From: Geodermatophilus pulveris
GTDB taxonomy: Bacteria; Actinomycetota; Actinomycetes; Mycobacteriales; Geodermatophilaceae
Length of the DNA: 64,000 bases
Assembly: GCF_900188375.1 (NCBI RefSeq)
Contig: NZ_FZOO01000003.1
Location: 124,001-188,000 of the forward strand
Direction: 5' to 3'
Shown: positions 62,545 through 64,000 of the stretch, piece by piece
Numbering within the stretch: position 1 is the stretch's first letter
How the letters are laid out: each line of letters opens with the position of its first letter
Translations under genes and position numbers: made by a program
Notes under the pieces: model-generated
Databases searched by the model: none
Told to the model about the DNA's origin: nothing
What the model saw: only the letters and a program-made list of their open reading frames with translations

Positions 62545-63549
62545 TCACCCGGCCGCAGCCCCCCGGCAGGCCCGCAGGTACTCCTCCCAGTCCCAGCCGG
62601 CCAGGAAGACCCGGGCCGCGGCGGTGCCCGCGGCGACCAGCCGGGCGCGCTCGGCCTCCCCGACGTCGAACTCGGTGAGGCCGGTGCCGGTGGTGTCGAC
62701 GGAGAACGCCCGCCGGCGCACGCAGGGCCGGGCCAGGTAGTCGCGGTCGCGGGCGCTGACCGTCGTCGCGACCAGCGAGTCCAGCAGCCGCAGCGGGCCC
62801 GGCAGCCGCCGCAGGGCGGGCAGCACCGACACGTCCTCGTCGGACAGGGCGTCCCCGACGCCGACACCGAACGTGGGCCACCGGGGTGCGGCGGCGTCGG
62901 TGCGGTCGAAGGTCTCCACCGGGAAGTTGGACAGCACCCCGCCGTCCACCAGGGTGGAGCGGCGCCCGGTGCGGGGGTCGCGCAGCACCCGCGGGGAGAA
63001 GAAGTACGGGATGGCCAGGGAGGCGCGGACGGCGTCGGCGACCGGCTGGGCGTCGGGGTCCAGGCCGTACTCGCGGTAGTCCCACGGCAGCCGCAGCAGC
63101 CGGCCGCGGGTGACGTCGGTCGCGGTGACCACCAGCCGGTAGCGCTGCCACGGCGCGAGGGCCGGGTCGTCGCCCGGGTCGTCGCGGCGCAGGTCGCCGA
63201 AGGTGCGCACCCCCAGGTCGGCCAGCTCGCGGCGGACCCACTCGGTGACCCAGCGCCCCGGGTGCAGCCCCGAGCGGGTCAGCAGCCCGACCGCGGGCGC
63301 CAGCACCGGCACCGGCGCCCACCGGTCGGGCACCCGGTCGTACTCCAGCCGCGCGGTGCGCTCGAGCACGCCGCCGGCGTCCAGCCCGGCCGCGAGGAAG
63401 GCGGCGAGCAGGGCGCCGGCCGAGGAGCCGGCCACCCGCTCGAACCGGTACCGGCCGAGCAGCTCCGCGGCGGCACCGGCCAGCGCGACGCCCTTGACCC
63501 CGCCGCCCTCGAGGACCAGGTCGGCCGGCAGCCGGTCCGCCGGCGTCAC
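62545..63549 (-). CDS. Patatin-like phospholipase
   Basis: 334 aa. Glycine-rich oxyanion motif VLEGGGVKGVALAGA, nucleophile elbow GSSAGALLAAF (GxSxG), and catalytic Asp in LVDGGVLSNFPVETF (DGG). Likely hydrolyses lipid acyl esters. Convergent with the GH6 gene, 7 bases apart. Confidence 0.88.
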   Translation of the reverse strand: MTPADRLPADLVLEGGGVKGVALAGAAAELLGRYRFERVAGSSAGALLAAFLAAGLDAGGVLERTARLEYDRVPDRWAPVPVLAPAVGLLTRSGLHPGRWVTEWVRRELADLGVRTFGDLRRDDPGDDPALAPWQRYRLVVTATDVTRGRLLRLPWDYREYGLDPDAQPVADAVRASLAIPYFFSPRVLRDPRTGRRSTLVDGGVLSNFPVETFDRTDAAAPRWPTFGVGVGDALSDEDVSVLPALRRLPGPLRLLDSLVATTVSARDRDYLARPCVRRRAFSVDTTGTGLTEFDVGEAERARLVAAGTAAARVFLAGWDWEEYLRACRGAAAG

Positions 63550-63577
63550 CGGCGCCCCGCCCGGGCGCCCGTCCGGC

Positions 63578-63814
63578 TCACCCGCCGCGCTGCCCCTCCG
63601 CGGCCACCACGCCGCGCAGCGCGGTCAGCAGCGACCCGTCGGAGGCGTCCCCGCGCTCCAGGGCGCCGCGGGCCGCCTCGGGCAGGGTGGCGGCGTCGAC
63701 GTCCTCCAGCCAGGTGGTCTCGCCCCCGACCCGGCGGCCCACGCGCATGCTGCCACCCTCGGGGCGGACCAGGTACTCCTCGCCGTCGACCGTGACGGTC
63801 ATCTCCTCGCTCAT
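63578..63814 (-). CDS. Small hypothetical protein
   Basis: 78 aa. MTVTVDGEEYLVRPEGGSMRVGRRVGGETTWLEDVDAATLPEAARG is a compact acidic sequence with good codon bias. No family recognised. Lies 28 bases upstream of the patatin gene on the same strand, so probably cotranscribed. Confidence 0.65.
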   Translation of the reverse strand: MSEEMTVTVDGEEYLVRPEGGSMRVGRRVGGETTWLEDVDAATLPEAARGALERGDASDGSLLTALRGVVAAEGQRGG

Positions 63815-63865
63815 CCTCCGGCCCTACCCCGCAGCCGTGTCGGTGCACCCCGGCAGGATGGACAC

Positions 63866-64000
63866 GTGGGAGAGGACGTCTGCGAGATCGTCGTCACGGG
63901 GGGTGACGCCGAGTGGTTGAGCGGGTACACACGGACACTGGTAGAGGAGAGGCTGGTGGCCTGCGGCCACCAGTTCGCCGCGATCCGGTCGGTGTACCGC
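63866..64000 (+). CDS. cutA: Divalent-cation tolerance protein CutA, partial (5' end)
   Basis: First 45 codons only: CEIVVTGGDAEWLSGYTRTLVEERLVACGH matches the CutA1 N-terminus. The gene runs off the window edge. GTG start at 63866; the ATG at 63858 is in another frame. Confidence 0.75.
   Translation, partial: MGEDVCEIVVTGGDAEWLSGYTRTLVEERLVACGHQFAAIRSVYR

Overview
The window is very G+C-rich actinobacterial chromosome. Gene content and order (sigE-rseA-htrA-tatB, a tad pilus operon, cslA-glxA-GH6 cellulase, GTG starts, ATGA/GTGA stop-start overlaps) fit the Geodermatophilaceae (Blastococcus, Geodermatophilus, Modestobacter). That placement is inference from content, not a database match.

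Layout. 1-20.3 kb is ordinary chromosome: glgC, a 2H phosphoesterase, the envelope-stress module sigE-rseA-htrA-tatB, mrp, azlCD, a DUF1003 and an MgtE-N/CBS protein, phzF, an EamA permease, a citrate-lyase-like enzyme, an acyl-CoA dehydrogenase, a quinone-reductase-like enzyme, an EthD-like protein, a ThDP enzyme, a frameshifted phoD and an osmC. 20.3-25.8 kb is disturbed: a wrecked penicillin-binding protein gene, a vapBC-type toxin-antitoxin pair, and two near-identical copies of the cpaF 5' end enclosing a 2.5-kb insert with an AAA ATPase, two small genes and an IS remnant.

25.75-52.08 kb is a 26.3-kb integrative element inserted in the middle of cpaF, the ATPase gene of the tad pilus locus. 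It ends in a tyrosine integrase beside the right junction and carries a MobF relaxase and an excisionase-like protein. No type IV secretion genes or coupling ATPase were seen, so it looks mobilizable rather than self-transmissible. Its cargo has visibly lower G+C in parts: a Fic protein, two nuclease-fold candidates, an HTH protein with a large unknown domain, and a three-gene cassette (membrane beta-rich protein, APH-fold kinase, debranching-enzyme-like glycosidase). It also holds several decaying genes (ArdC-like, HhH protein, pentapeptide-type fragment). Two diverged copies of a 49-nt cloverleaf-shaped element with a compensatory base change lie in its non-coding parts.

After the element come the cpaF 3' half, tadB, tadC, a small Flp-like gene and two tadE-like genes, then a secreted cyclase-family protein, the cslA-glxA-GH6 operon, a patatin-like lipase, a small hypothetical gene and the start of cutA at the window edge. 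The main points are the in-frame, apparently reversible split of cpaF and the conserved cloverleaf element.
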